DNA of 64,000 nucleotides, from the NCBI GenBank assembly GCA_003499525.1, contig DNTB01000086.1:39832-103831 (forward strand). Direction: 5' to 3'. The notes beneath the pieces are model-generated. The model did no database searches and was not told where the DNA came from. It saw only the letters and a program-made list of their open reading frames with translations. Shown here one piece after another: positions 25,771-34,970 of the stretch (its first letter is position 1; each line of letters starts with the position of its first letter). A program made the translations under genes and the position numbers. This DNA comes from Flavobacteriales bacterium (GTDB lineage Bacteria; Bacteroidota; Bacteroidia; Flavobacteriales_G; Salibacteraceae).

Positions 25771-28700
25771 TGTTCCGGATTTTTTGCGTTTTGAATAGCC
25801 AATTCTTTTTTCTTTTCATACTTGAAAAGCTTACCAATCAGGATGTAGAGCATTGGGTAAAAGAACAGTCCCAGTACTGTGGCTAATGTCATACCTCCAA
25901 GCAGAGCCATACCCATTACTTTTCTTGCCTCAGCGCCAGAGCCGGATGCAAATATGAGAGGGAGAATCCCCAAAATAAAGGAAGCAGCAGTCATGAGAAT
26001 CGGGCGAAACCGTTCTTTGGCGCCTTGAATAGCCGCTTCGTATAAGCTTAAACCAGATTCAAAACGCAGGTTGGCAAATTCGACAATTAAGATTGCATTT
26101 TTTGCCGCCATCGCTATGAGCATAACAAAGGATATTTGAGCGAACACATTATTCTCATAAGTAGGACTCATAAATCTGGCTAAATATAGAGCTCCAATTG
26201 CGCCAAGTATAGCGAAAGGTGTACCTAATAGAATACTCAATGGCAAACTCCAGCTTTCGTATTGTGCCGCCAGAATTAGGAAAACAAAGAGCAGAGAAAA
26301 GAGAAAGACCACATTTCCGGATCCCGATGCTTTCTTTTCCTGATACGACATATTACTCCATTCATAACCCATATCGGAGGGAAGGTACTCTTCGGCCACT
26401 TCTTCCATAACATCCAGAGCCTGAGCCGAACTGTACCCGGGTGCAGGGGTCCCTGTTAATTCCGTAGCCCGGTAGAGGTTATATCGATAGGTAAATTCTG
26501 GTCCTGATATGCGGTCAATTCTAAGAAACGATGAAATGGGAATGTTTACACCTTGATTGTTTTTTACAAAGAACAAACCCATTTGACTTTGATCCACTCG
26601 GTATTCAGGTTCAGCCTGAATATAGAGTTTGTAAAGCCGTCCAAACCGGTTGAAATCATTCACATAGGTTCCTCCTAAAAATGCACCAATGGTGTTGTAA
26701 AGGTCACTAAGTTGAACGCCTGATTTAAGCACCTTGTCAATATCGATATCTACTGATCGTTGCGGAACGTTAGCACTATAGGTGGTGAAAACATTGTCAA
26801 TTTCAGGTCTTGCAACTGCTGCCTCGATGAACTTACTGGCTTGTTCCGCCAGGTACTGTGGCGTATTCCCACCTCTGTCCTGCAGCATCATGGTAAAACC
26901 AGAGCCGTTTCCAAGACCAGGTATAGCTGGTGGGCCAAAGGAGAATGCCATAGCGCCTTTTACCCTTTGTTGAAGAAGTGAATTTATTTTTCTTGAAACT
27001 TCAAGAGCTGTACTTTCTCTGGTGGCCCAATCTTTTAGCGAGACAAACATGAAAACGGTATTGGTTGAGAACGCACCGGTAATCATACTATAACCGGTAA
27101 CATTGGTGAGGTATTCCACTTCAGGCATGCTCATTACAATATCTTCCACTTGTACTGCTATGGTATCAGATTGCTGCAATGAAGATGCATCAGGTAGTTG
27201 GACATTGACAAACAGATACCCTTGATCTTCCTCTGGAATGAACCCTCCCGGTACAAATCGACTTACAATAACAATCCCTGCTATGAAAATGCCAATATAG
27301 ATGACTCCTCGTGTAAGTTTTTTAGCGAATAATGAAGTGCCACTAACATACCCTTTGTTGCCGCGGTCAAACACTCTGTTAAACCATTTGAAAAAAGCAC
27401 CCAATGGTCCTTTTGTTTCTTTCGAAGGACGAAGAAGAAGAGAGCACAATGCCGGACTTAGTGAAAGGGCATTAACGGAAGAAAACAAAACGGAAACCGC
27501 CACTGTAATAGCGAATTGCTGGTACAAACGTCCGGTTATTCCGCCCATGGCTGCCACGGGAACGAATACTGCTACAAGTACCAAAGTGGTTGCAATTACC
27601 GGAGCCGTAACTTCTTTCATTGCGGCGTTTGTAGCCTCTTTTGGTGTCATTCCTTTGTCGATATTCACCTGAACGGCTTCGACAACGACAATGGCATCAT
27701 CCACCACGATTCCAATAGCCAGAACCATTCCTAAGAGTGACAGCACATTAATGGTGAATCCCAGCATGGGAAAAATAATAAAGGCTCCAATAAGGGAAAC
27801 CGGGATGGCAAAGGTTGGAACCAATGTAGCTCTCCAGTCCTGAATGAAGATGAAAACCACAAGAATAACCAACACGAGGGCAATGATCAGGGTTTCGATT
27901 ATCTCTGATATTCCGGCGGTTATCGCGGTGGTAGTATCCAAAGAAACAGTGTGCTCGATTCCTTCAGGAAAATCTTTTGCGAGCATATTCATTTGATTTC
28001 GAACACTCTCTGAGAGCTCAACGGCGTTAGAACCGGGTTGTTGATAAATTGCAACTAAAGCAGTTGTTTCTTTATTGAGTCTGGTAAAAGAATTATATGT
28101 TTCTATACCAAGCTCGACACGAGCAATATCTTTGATTCGGACCTGGCTGCCATCTGAATTCGTCCGCACAATGATGTTCGCAAATTGCTCTTCGGAGATG
28201 AGCCGATCGGGCATCCGCACAGTGTAGGTAAACTGAGTTCCTTTTGGTGCGGGTTCAGCACCAAACTTTCCGCCGGGAACAATGACATTCTGATTTTTTA
28301 TGGCATTCATCATTTCCGGTATGGTAATGCCGAGTTTAGCTATCCGGTCCGGCTTTACCCAAATTCTCATGGAATAATCACTTGCTCCCAGAACGTCAGC
28401 ACGACCTACACCCGGCAATCGTGCAAGCACGTCTTTAATGTTAATCGAAATGAAGTTTCCTAAAAACTTTTGATCGTATCTTCCATCAGAGGTGAATGCA
28501 ATAAGCATAAGTGGGAACGAGAATGACTTCTGTGTTTTTACACCAAATTTCTTAACCTCTTCCGGAAGTTTGGGTGTGGCAGAGCTAACACGGTTTTGTG
28601 TGAATACCGTATTCATGTCCGGATCTGTTCCAATGTCAAAAGAAACATCCAGTGACATGGTTCCATCATTGGCATTGGTGGACTTCATGTAGATCATATT

Positions 28701-28925
28701 GTCAACACCATTAACTTCCTGTTCAATTGGTGTGGCTATAGATTGCTCTACATTCGTTGAACTCGCTCCCGTATAGGTCGTTGTAACTTTCACCATGGGT
28801 GGCGTTATATCCGGGTATTGCTCAATAGGGAGCGTTTGCAGAAATACGAGTCCTACAATTACAGTCACGATCGCAATGACCATAGCCACGATCGGTCTTC
28901 GGACGAAAAAATTTCCTTTATCCAT
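25767..28925 (-). CDS. RND efflux pump, HAE1/AcrB type
   Basis: The 1052-residue proton-driven inner-membrane transporter. N terminus 'FFVRRPIVAMVIAIVTVIVGL' is TM1; 'FIIFPMLGFTINVLSLLGMVLAIGIVVDDAIVVVEAV' (TM4) contains the two proton-relay Asp residues in 'GIVVDDAIVVVE'; 'FIPEEDQGYLFV' and 'GFTMMLQDRGG' belong to the porter domain; the second half ends with 'AILIVEFA' and 'GGMTLATVLGLFFYPMLYIL'. This is the hydrophobic-drug exporter class rather than heavy-metal CusA class. Operon order is adaptor, pump, channel; no repressor gene is adjacent. Confidence 0.97.
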   Translation of the reverse strand: MDKGNFFVRRPIVAMVIAIVTVIVGLVFLQTLPIEQYPDITPPMVKVTTTYTGASSTNVEQSIATPIEQEVNGVDNMIYMKSTNANDGTMSLDVSFDIGTDPDMNTVFTQNRVSSATPKLPEEVKKFGVKTQKSFSFPLMLIAFTSDGRYDQKFLGNFISINIKDVLARLPGVGRADVLGASDYSMRIWVKPDRIAKLGITIPEMMNAIKNQNVIVPGGKFGAEPAPKGTQFTYTVRMPDRLISEEQFANIIVRTNSDGSQVRIKDIARVELGIETYNSFTRLNKETTALVAIYQQPGSNAVELSESVRNQMNMLAKDFPEGIEHTVSLDTTTAITAGISEIIETLIIALVLVILVVFIFIQDWRATLVPTFAIPVSLIGAFIIFPMLGFTINVLSLLGMVLAIGIVVDDAIVVVEAVQVNIDKGMTPKEATNAAMKEVTAPVIATTLVLVAVFVPVAAMGGITGRLYQQFAITVAVSVLFSSVNALSLSPALCSLLLRPSKETKGPLGAFFKWFNRVFDRGNKGYVSGTSLFAKKLTRGVIYIGIFIAGIVIVSRFVPGGFIPEEDQGYLFVNVQLPDASSLQQSDTIAVQVEDIVMSMPEVEYLTNVTGYSMITGAFSTNTVFMFVSLKDWATRESTALEVSRKINSLLQQRVKGAMAFSFGPPAIPGLGNGSGFTMMLQDRGGNTPQYLAEQASKFIEAAVARPEIDNVFTTYSANVPQRSVDIDIDKVLKSGVQLSDLYNTIGAFLGGTYVNDFNRFGRLYKLYIQAEPEYRVDQSQMGLFFVKNNQGVNIPISSFLRIDRISGPEFTYRYNLYRATELTGTPAPGYSSAQALDVMEEVAEEYLPSDMGYEWSNMSYQEKKASGSGNVVFLFSLLFVFLILAAQYESWSLPLSILLGTPFAILGAIGALYLARFMSPTYENNVFAQISFVMLIAMAAKNAILIVEFANLRFESGLSLYEAAIQGAKERFRPILMTAASFILGILPLIFASGSGAEARKVMGMALLGGMTLATVLGLFFYPMLYILIGKLFKYEKKKELAIQNAKNPEQ

Positions 28926-28932
28926 ATCGCGT

Positions 28933-30111
28933 TTAGTCTATGCTCCCATATTGAGATTCGTATTCCGTTAGTTTAGGAACTATGGGCATTCCACTTCTAA
29001 CTTTTTGCAGTCCTTCCAGCAGAACTTTGTCACCAGGTTTTAACCCTTCATTAATTACCCGATAGTCTTTGAAAGTTGGTCCAACTACTACCGATCTTGC
29101 AGCAACTGTATTGCTATCGGTAACGACATATACACTGAACTGACCTTGTAATTCCAAAAGGCACTTTTGGGGAATGATTTTCGCATCATAAAGGGTTTGG
29201 ATGTTAGCTTGAATACGACCAAACTGACCGGGTCGCAAAATGCCCTGTGTATTAGGAAAAATTGCTTGCAGTAGCAATGATCCTGTTTGAGGATTAACCC
29301 CTCTATCCACGAAATCGAGAAAACCTTTTTGAGGATGCACTGTACCATCACTTAAAACCAGTTGGAGTGTATTTTTTTTAGATTTCTCTTCAGTCGATTG
29401 CGCTGCAACACTATCTAGTTTTTGAATGGTATAACGGGCAAGGGTGAGATAATCCGATTCTGTTAGGAAGAATTCAACTCGTACACTATCTATACGTGAA
29501 ATTGTATTCAGAATTACCGGGTTCGGATTCTTTCCAACAAACTCACCTACACGTGCTTCTGTTTTGCCAATGATACCGTCAATAGGGGCGTACATTCTGC
29601 AGTAGCCCAGACTGATTTGTGCATGCCTCAGGTGTGCATTTGCTGCCTCCAGTCCTGCAATGGAAGCGTCATATGCCGCTTGAGCTGCATCCAGATCTGA
29701 TTGACTTACAGCATTGATTTCAGCAAGTGGCTTGTACCTTTTTAAATCGCTCTCTGCTTTGGATAACTGAGTTTTTGCTTCCGCCACCTGGCTCAGTGCT
29801 CCTGCCACTTCTTGCTGGTATTGTTCGTCATCAATTTCATAGAGAAGTTGATCTTTTTTGACTTCACCTCCTTCCTCGAAAGTCATTTTTTCAACCCATC
29901 CCTCAACACGAGCACGTACTGGAATATCAAAAATACCCTTGATTTCCCCTACGAATTCGCGGATTACGGGAACCGAATCCTGAATTACCTCTACGACTTT
30001 TAATTCCTGAGGTGGAGGTGGAGGTGGAGCTTTATCTTCACATGATGTAAAGGAAATAGTCGATCCCAGAAATACAGCTAGGATTAATGGGACACGGTAA
30101 TGTATTTTCAT
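28933..30111 (-). CDS. RND efflux periplasmic adaptor lipoprotein
   Basis: The 392-residue membrane-fusion protein joining pump and channel. It has lipobox 'SFTSC' (Cys24) followed by a poly-Pro linker, barrel-sandwich halves ('VRARVEGWVEKMTFEEGGEVKKDQLLYEID'; 'GYCRMYAPIDGIIGKTEARVGEFV'; key residues given), an alpha-hairpin (residues ~95-155) rich in Ala/Glu, and C-terminal beta-barrel and MP domains ending 'GDKVLLEGLQKVRSGMPI'. First gene of the efflux operon, 7 bp before the pump gene. Confidence 0.95.
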   Translation of the reverse strand: MKIHYRVPLILAVFLGSTISFTSCEDKAPPPPPPQELKVVEVIQDSVPVIREFVGEIKGIFDIPVRARVEGWVEKMTFEEGGEVKKDQLLYEIDDEQYQQEVAGALSQVAEAKTQLSKAESDLKRYKPLAEINAVSQSDLDAAQAAYDASIAGLEAANAHLRHAQISLGYCRMYAPIDGIIGKTEARVGEFVGKNPNPVILNTISRIDSVRVEFFLTESDYLTLARYTIQKLDSVAAQSTEEKSKKNTLQLVLSDGTVHPQKGFLDFVDRGVNPQTGSLLLQAIFPNTQGILRPGQFGRIQANIQTLYDAKIIPQKCLLELQGQFSVYVVTDSNTVAARSVVVGPTFKDYRVINEGLKPGDKVLLEGLQKVRSGMPIVPKLTEYESQYGSID

Positions 30112-30184
30112 GTACCTAAATTGTTGGGTTACTAAGCGCGCTAAGATAATGTAGTGAGCACAACTGGCGTTGAAACAGCCGTTT

Positions 30185-31210
30185 TTATCTGATCCCTTCT
30201 TTTCTCAGAAATCGCTGGTATTTTTTTCTATTGGACAAGTGCTGATTATAAGTTTTCGCAAAATTGTGATAACCTGAATAATCTGGTTTTGCACACATGT
30301 ATATGTAGTTGTGATCTTTTGCATTCAAGACTGATTCGATCGATTGAATTGAAGGCATTAAAATTGGCCCGGGAGGAAGTCCTTCATTTAGATAGGTATT
30401 GTAAGGAGAATTTACCTTTAAGTCATTAGTATAAATGCGCTGTTTAGTTGGGTCTCCAAGTGCAAATTTGACCGTAGGATCCGATTGCAATTTCATTCCT
30501 TTTTTCAGCCTGTTTAAATAAAGCCCCGCCACGGAAGGCATTTCGTCAATGTTTTTGGTTTCACTTTCCACTATTGAAGCTAGAATTGATACTTCTATTT
30601 CAGATAACCCCGCCTTTTCAGCTTTTAATCTGCGCTCTTCATTCCAGAAACTTTCATACTCCCTCTGCATGCGAAGGACAAATTGTTGAGGCGAAGTATT
30701 CCAATAGAATTCATAAGTGTTTGGTAGATAAAGTGAAATGGCTGTTTGACGCGCTAGTCCAGTTGAAGCTATAACGGAATCACTAGTAAAATAGGACGCA
30801 AATGAAATGGAATCAGGTTCTAACCGGTAGGACAAATGCCCTGCTAGATCTGAAAGATAGAAAAATCGCTGAAAGGTAATGTTTACAGGAGTTTGATTCC
30901 CGCTTCTTAACAAGTTGACTAAGTCATTATTGGATAGTCCGTCGGTTATGATGTATCGTCCGGGATGAATGTGATTCTTCAGGTTTTTGATACTGGCTAC
31001 CCATTGGAAAGATGAATGGTCGATTAACCATGAACTGGTGTCAATAATTGACAATAAATCGTCATAGGAAGAATGTGTTGGAAGATATAATTCTATTTGC
31101 TCTTCATTTAGCGAAACATTGGTTTGATATACTTTTTTGTATGCTCCATATGCAATTGAAAACCCGACAAGTATTGCAGCGGACAAAACTACTATGGCAA
31201 CCCTCTTCAA
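30185..31210 (-). CDS. mltG: Endolytic peptidoglycan transglycosylase MltG
   Basis: MltG cuts nascent peptidoglycan glycan strands at the inner membrane and sets strand length. The 341-residue product has an N-terminal membrane anchor (residues 5-24), a LysM-like segment, and the YceG catalytic region 'LASIVESETKNIDEMPSVAGLYLNRLKKGMKLQSDPT' (key residues: catalytic Glu in I-V-E-x-E/x-T, then Y-x-N-R-L-x-x-G-M-x-L-Q-x-D-P-T), followed by 'SPYNTYLNEGLPPGPI' and 'YMCAKPDYSGYHNFAKTYNQH'. It overlaps the GNAT gene by 4 bp and ends the dapF operon. Confidence 0.95.
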   Translation of the reverse strand: MKRVAIVVLSAAILVGFSIAYGAYKKVYQTNVSLNEEQIELYLPTHSSYDDLLSIIDTSSWLIDHSSFQWVASIKNLKNHIHPGRYIITDGLSNNDLVNLLRSGNQTPVNITFQRFFYLSDLAGHLSYRLEPDSISFASYFTSDSVIASTGLARQTAISLYLPNTYEFYWNTSPQQFVLRMQREYESFWNEERRLKAEKAGLSEIEVSILASIVESETKNIDEMPSVAGLYLNRLKKGMKLQSDPTVKFALGDPTKQRIYTNDLKVNSPYNTYLNEGLPPGPILMPSIQSIESVLNAKDHNYIYMCAKPDYSGYHNFAKTYNQHLSNRKKYQRFLRKEGIR

Positions 31211-31731
31211 TTCTCCCGACTGTTTATGAGCTGTAGCAATACTTCATCCTTCCATTCCTGACCTATGCGAACCCAGTTTTTGCGAATTCCACAGCGCACA
31301 TATCCAAGATTTTCAAAAAGCCGGATACTGGCAATATTGTCAAGCAAAACCGAGCAGTGCAGTTGGTGCATACCAAGGAAATTAAAAGCGTAAAGCGCAG
31401 CGATGTTAAGTGCCTCAGTAGCATATCCCTGTTTACGATCATCTTCATCACCAATGAGAATACCGATGGCAGCCCGCTGATTTAGGGGATCAAAATCATA
31501 AAAATCGAGGCATCCAATGGATCGCTTTTCATTTTTAAGCTCAATGATGAATCTCATTTGCCTGCTGACAAAAATGTCGTCTGCAGATTCTATGAATGAT
31601 CTGAGAAGCTCGCGGGAAAATGGCCTCGAATTATTGCTCAAGTGCCAATATTCCGCATTGTTTTCCCAGGCATATAGGTCATCAAGATCGCCTGGTTCCA
31701 GGGCTCGAAGCTGGACTCGTTCACCATTCAT
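31207..31731 (-). CDS. RimJ/RimL-type GNAT acetyltransferase
   Basis: A 174-residue GNAT protein using the ATG at 31731 ('MNGERVQLRAL'); a start at 31746 would add 'MKENS' only. Acetyl-CoA site: 'IGILIGDEDDRKQGYATEALNIAALYAF' (key Q/R-x-x-G-Y/x-A), followed by 'HQLHCSVLLDNIASIRLFENLGYVRCG', typical of RimJ/RimL-like enzymes acting on protein N termini or small molecules. It overlaps dapF upstream by 11 bp and mltG downstream by 4 bp. Substrate unknown. Confidence 0.88.
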   Translation of the reverse strand: MNGERVQLRALEPGDLDDLYAWENNAEYWHLSNNSRPFSRELLRSFIESADDIFVSRQMRFIIELKNEKRSIGCLDFYDFDPLNQRAAIGILIGDEDDRKQGYATEALNIAALYAFNFLGMHQLHCSVLLDNIASIRLFENLGYVRCGIRKNWVRIGQEWKDEVLLQLINSREN

Positions 31732-32503
31732 AGAGTTTTCCTTCAAATACTTTTACCGCGGGTCCGATCAGCCAAATATGGTCAAATCCTCCTTGATCAG
31801 GACGAAAAGACACCTTGAGTTTTCCACCAGGGGTTTTTATGACGGCTTTACTTTGCTGTATGTCACCATTTATGTGTGCCGCCAATGCCACTGCAACCGC
31901 ACCTGTGCCGCAGCTTAGTGTTTCATTTTCCACTCCGCGTTCATAAGTCTTTGATGAAATGATCCCTATGGACTGATAGAAATTAACATTAATTCCCTCC
32001 GTTTCGAATCTGTCACTATATCTTATTTCTCGGCTCTGCCGGAAAAACAATTCATTCGAAGGCAATTCATTTACCCGACGGACGAAATGTGGAGATCCGG
32101 TATCAATGATAATATCTCCATTATCTTCTTCATATTCTTTTACAGAATTCATTTGAAGCTCGACAATTTCTTCATTGACATGGGCTTCATGTCTGCCATC
32201 GATTGCTCTAAAAACAGCCAAATTATCGATCAGGCTCAGATCATGTGCAAATTTGGCTATGCATCGTCCGCCATTTCCACACATGGAACTTTCCTGACCA
32301 TCCGAGTTGAAGTATTTCATGGAAAAGTCCATTTCCCGGTCTTCCTGAAGAAGAATAAGTCCGTCCGCACCGATGCCAAATTGACGATGGCATAAATGGG
32401 AAATGAATCTCTCAGATTGATTGAAATTCTTGCATCTATCGTCGATTAAAATGAAATCGTTACCCGTACCGTGGTATTTGTAGAACTTAATTTCCCGACT
32501 CAT
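31721..32503 (-). CDS. dapF: Diaminopimelate epimerase
   Basis: DapF converts LL- to meso-diaminopimelate for lysine and peptidoglycan synthesis. The 260-residue product shows 'KYHGTGNDFILIDD', the first catalytic Cys in 'SSMCGNGGRCIAKFA', and the second in 'ETLSCGTGAVAVALA', the paired-Cys epimerase mechanism. Its 3' end overlaps the GNAT gene and its start overlaps an upstream membrane protein gene by 17 bp, so four genes form an operon ending in mltG, linking precursor synthesis and peptidoglycan processing. Confidence 0.97.
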   Translation of the reverse strand: MSREIKFYKYHGTGNDFILIDDRCKNFNQSERFISHLCHRQFGIGADGLILLQEDREMDFSMKYFNSDGQESSMCGNGGRCIAKFAHDLSLIDNLAVFRAIDGRHEAHVNEEIVELQMNSVKEYEEDNGDIIIDTGSPHFVRRVNELPSNELFFRQSREIRYSDRFETEGINVNFYQSIGIISSKTYERGVENETLSCGTGAVAVALAAHINGDIQQSKAVIKTPGGKLKVSFRPDQGGFDHIWLIGPAVKVFEGKLYEW

Positions 32504-33257
32504 TTAAAAATATGATCAGATGTTCTTCTGTTACAAGGCTAAGTGGTTTGTAATCATAGGTTTCGTTAAGATGATAGTACGTGCCTTGATAGTCCAGAAA
32601 CATTTCATCACTCCATTTTATAATCCTCAGTGAATCTGCCGGTTCAAGTCCATAGACCACTACATTATTGTTGGCCATTTTGTACCCACTATAATTTACA
32701 GGTGATTCCCAAAACTGGATTTTGTATTTCGTACGTTCGTTCGTTCTTATGTCCGATACCTCTTGATATAGTGAATCCGGATAACTAAGGCTATCGTTTT
32801 GATTATTGTGGTCTTCTAACCCAATGATTTCTGCATACACTTCTCCTAATAGCTTTTCGCTTCGAACAGTTATTTCATCGCTCAATATTACAATGGGTGA
32901 ATCTTCCATATGGGTTAAACTATCTGAGGAGGAGTCAAATTCATTCAATTTTTTTGGAACAGGAACTCCAGAGTCTAACGGCATCGAATCAGGAATGGAT
33001 GACCTTACACGTCGGTCAATTTCTTCAAGCGTTTTTTCGACATCCTGTCTAGCTTGTTTCTTAATTTCTTCTGTGTTCGATTTGGCACTTTCCTTGACCT
33101 TAAGTGGAATCTCCTTTGACTCTTTGTTTCGAAAGCCTGTTGCGCTTTTTACCGAAACTTTTGCCTGTTGTGTGAATACTAATTTTCCGGCAAAAAGGCC
33201 AATACCCGTGCCTACTATTACTCCAAGAAGAACTAAATATAAACCTGTTAGTTTCAC
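32487..33257 (-). CDS. Membrane-anchored hypothetical protein, first gene of dapF operon
   Basis: A 256-residue protein with one N-terminal membrane segment ('GLYLVLLGVIVGTGIGLFAG', residues 4-23), a charged, Ser/Glu/Lys-rich region to about residue 170, and a C-terminal folded part ('KYKIQFWESPVNYSGYKMANNNVVVYGL' to 'LIIFLNESGN'). The rest is presumably periplasmic. No family recognised. It overlaps dapF by 17 bp, so a link to cell-wall synthesis is suggested only by context. Confidence 0.7.
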   Translation of the reverse strand: MKLTGLYLVLLGVIVGTGIGLFAGKLVFTQQAKVSVKSATGFRNKESKEIPLKVKESAKSNTEEIKKQARQDVEKTLEEIDRRVRSSIPDSMPLDSGVPVPKKLNEFDSSSDSLTHMEDSPIVILSDEITVRSEKLLGEVYAEIIGLEDHNNQNDSLSYPDSLYQEVSDIRTNERTKYKIQFWESPVNYSGYKMANNNVVVYGLEPADSLRIIKWSDEMFLDYQGTYYHLNETYDYKPLSLVTEEHLIIFLNESGN

Positions 33258-33351
33258 CCTGCGAAGTTAACATGAAAAGACGATGTCATTGACTAAACTT
33301 CGCTTAACACACTTTAACGATGATATCTTAAACCTCAGTTTTTCACTTGCG

Positions 33352-33359
33352 TAATTTTG
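33352..33359 (+). promoter_or_regulatory. -7 promoter box of degP
   Basis: TAATTTTG, exact TAnnTTTG match, 29 bp above the degP ATG. Confidence 0.6.
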
Positions 33360-33387
33360 GGCTGTTTTTTCAAAAAATTATCATGCA

Positions 33388-34863
33388 ATGAAAACTTTAA
33401 TAGAATATGGAAAAATTGCCATGGCTGCACTTATCGGCGGAATGGTAGCCATTGGTGCCGCAGAATGGAATAAGTTAGGAACTGATCAAGGAATCGTTTC
33501 AAGGCAAGTTGATTCTAATCACTCTGTTCTCCATGTTTCGGACAGAGCAATGGTAGCCTATGATGCGCCGGATTTAACTGTAGCTGCTGAAGACGCCGTT
33601 GAATCTGTTGTTCATGTTCAGGTGACCGCCGAAGGTGAAGAGTATTATCAGGTAGACCCTTTTCAGTATTTCTTTTTCGGACAACCCAACGGAAGAAGGT
33701 ATAAAATGCCGGACAGGAGTGGCGCAGGTAGCGGGGTGATTATAAGCCAGGATGGCTATATCGTTACCAACAACCATGTTATTAATGGGGCAGATGAGAT
33801 TAAAGTGGTATTAAACGACAACCGTTCATACGAAGCCAAAGTAATTGGAGCAGACCCTTCTACGGATTTGGCGCTTTTAAAAATAGATGAAAACAACCTA
33901 GATCCCTTGGTCATTGGAAACTCAGATGATATCAGGTTAGGCGAGTGGGTCATTGCTGTAGGTAATCCTTTAAATCTCAACTCAACCGTAACAGCAGGAA
34001 TTGTTTCCGCTAAAGCCAGAAGCATAAACATCCTTCAAACAGGTAACGGACAAAACCCACCACTCGAGGCCTTTATACAAACTGATGCAGCTGTAAACCC
34101 GGGAAACAGCGGTGGAGCATTGGTAAGTGTAAATGGTGAACTTATTGGAATAAATGCAGCCATAAAGTCGCCCACGGGATCTTTTACAGGCTACTCTTTC
34201 GCAATACCCTCAAACATTGTAAAAAAAGTAGTCGGTGATTTACTAGAGTACGGTGTAGTTCAGCGGGCTTTCATTGGGGTGAATATCCGAAACATCGACG
34301 ATCAGCTTCGAGAAGAAGTTGATGTTCCAATATCTTCAGGAGCTTATGTAGCTGGGTTGACGGATGGCGGTGCCGCTAAAGATGCCGGTATTGAAGAAGG
34401 CGATGTGATCATCGGAGTAGGTGAATTGAGTGTCAATAATGTAGCCGAATTGCAGGAACAAATAGGTCGTTTTAAACCTGGAGATGAGGTCAATGTAGTC
34501 GTGAATAGAGATGGAGTTGAGAAAACCATTCCTGTAATTCTTAGGAATTTGGAGGGGGAGACCAAACTTATTGAGAAGCCGGCTAATCAGGATTGGATAG
34601 CATTAGGCGGCACCATGAGAAACCTGAAAAAGGAAGAGCAGGAAAAGCTCAATCTTAGAGGTGGGGTCAAAATCACTGAGATCAATGGAGGTAAACTCAG
34701 GAAAGCCGGAATCAGAGAAGGTTTTGTCATTACTGAAATTGACAACCAAGAGGTCAAAGATTTGGACGAATTGAATGAAATGTTAAGTGAGAAGAGTGGG
34801 GGAGTACTTATTGGCGGAGTTTATCCAAATGGAGAGAAAAAGTATTACGGAATAGGGCTCTAA
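33388..34863 (+). CDS. degP: DegP/HtrA-type periplasmic serine protease
   Basis: A 491-residue Do-family protease/chaperone for misfolded envelope proteins. N-terminal hydrophobic segment (residues 9-24) acts as signal or anchor. Catalytic triad: His in 'YIVTNNHVI', Asp in 'DPSTDLALLKID', Ser in 'NPGNSGGALV'. Two PDZ domains follow (about residues 300-385 with 'DGGAAKDAGIEEGDVIIGVG', and 400-490 with 'LRKAGIREGFVITEID'). Full-length DegP architecture. Monocistronic, with own promoter box and a strong terminator. Stress control (sigma-E-like or CpxR) cannot be judged from sequence. Confidence 0.95.
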   Translation: MKTLIEYGKIAMAALIGGMVAIGAAEWNKLGTDQGIVSRQVDSNHSVLHVSDRAMVAYDAPDLTVAAEDAVESVVHVQVTAEGEEYYQVDPFQYFFFGQPNGRRYKMPDRSGAGSGVIISQDGYIVTNNHVINGADEIKVVLNDNRSYEAKVIGADPSTDLALLKIDENNLDPLVIGNSDDIRLGEWVIAVGNPLNLNSTVTAGIVSAKARSINILQTGNGQNPPLEAFIQTDAAVNPGNSGGALVSVNGELIGINAAIKSPTGSFTGYSFAIPSNIVKKVVGDLLEYGVVQRAFIGVNIRNIDDQLREEVDVPISSGAYVAGLTDGGAAKDAGIEEGDVIIGVGELSVNNVAELQEQIGRFKPGDEVNVVVNRDGVEKTIPVILRNLEGETKLIEKPANQDWIALGGTMRNLKKEEQEKLNLRGGVKITEINGGKLRKAGIREGFVITEIDNQEVKDLDELNEMLSEKSGGVLIGGVYPNGEKKYYGIGL

Positions 34864-34887
34864 ATCCCACAAAATAGAGGTAGAGCA

Positions 34888-34916
34888 AATGCGCCTGATT
34901 TCGGGCGCATTTTTTA
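34888..34916 (+). terminator. Intrinsic terminator after degP
   Basis: 8-bp stem AATGCGCC/GGCGCATT, 8-nt loop, T tail, 24 bp after the degP stop. Confidence 0.88.
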
Positions 34917-34937
34917 TTGCTGTGGGCCTGTAGCGCT

Positions 34938-34945
34938 TATCTTTG
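34938..34945 (+). promoter_or_regulatory. -7 promoter box of gap, with -33 TTG
   Basis: TATCTTTG matches TAnnTTTG; a TTG lies 18 bp upstream at 34917-34919, giving the full two-part Bacteroidota promoter. Predicted start near 34952 leaves ~19 nt before the ATG at 34971 and excludes the in-frame ATG at 34917. Confidence 0.65.
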
Positions 34946-34970
34946 CGGCCAATTTTTTAACCCAATTAAA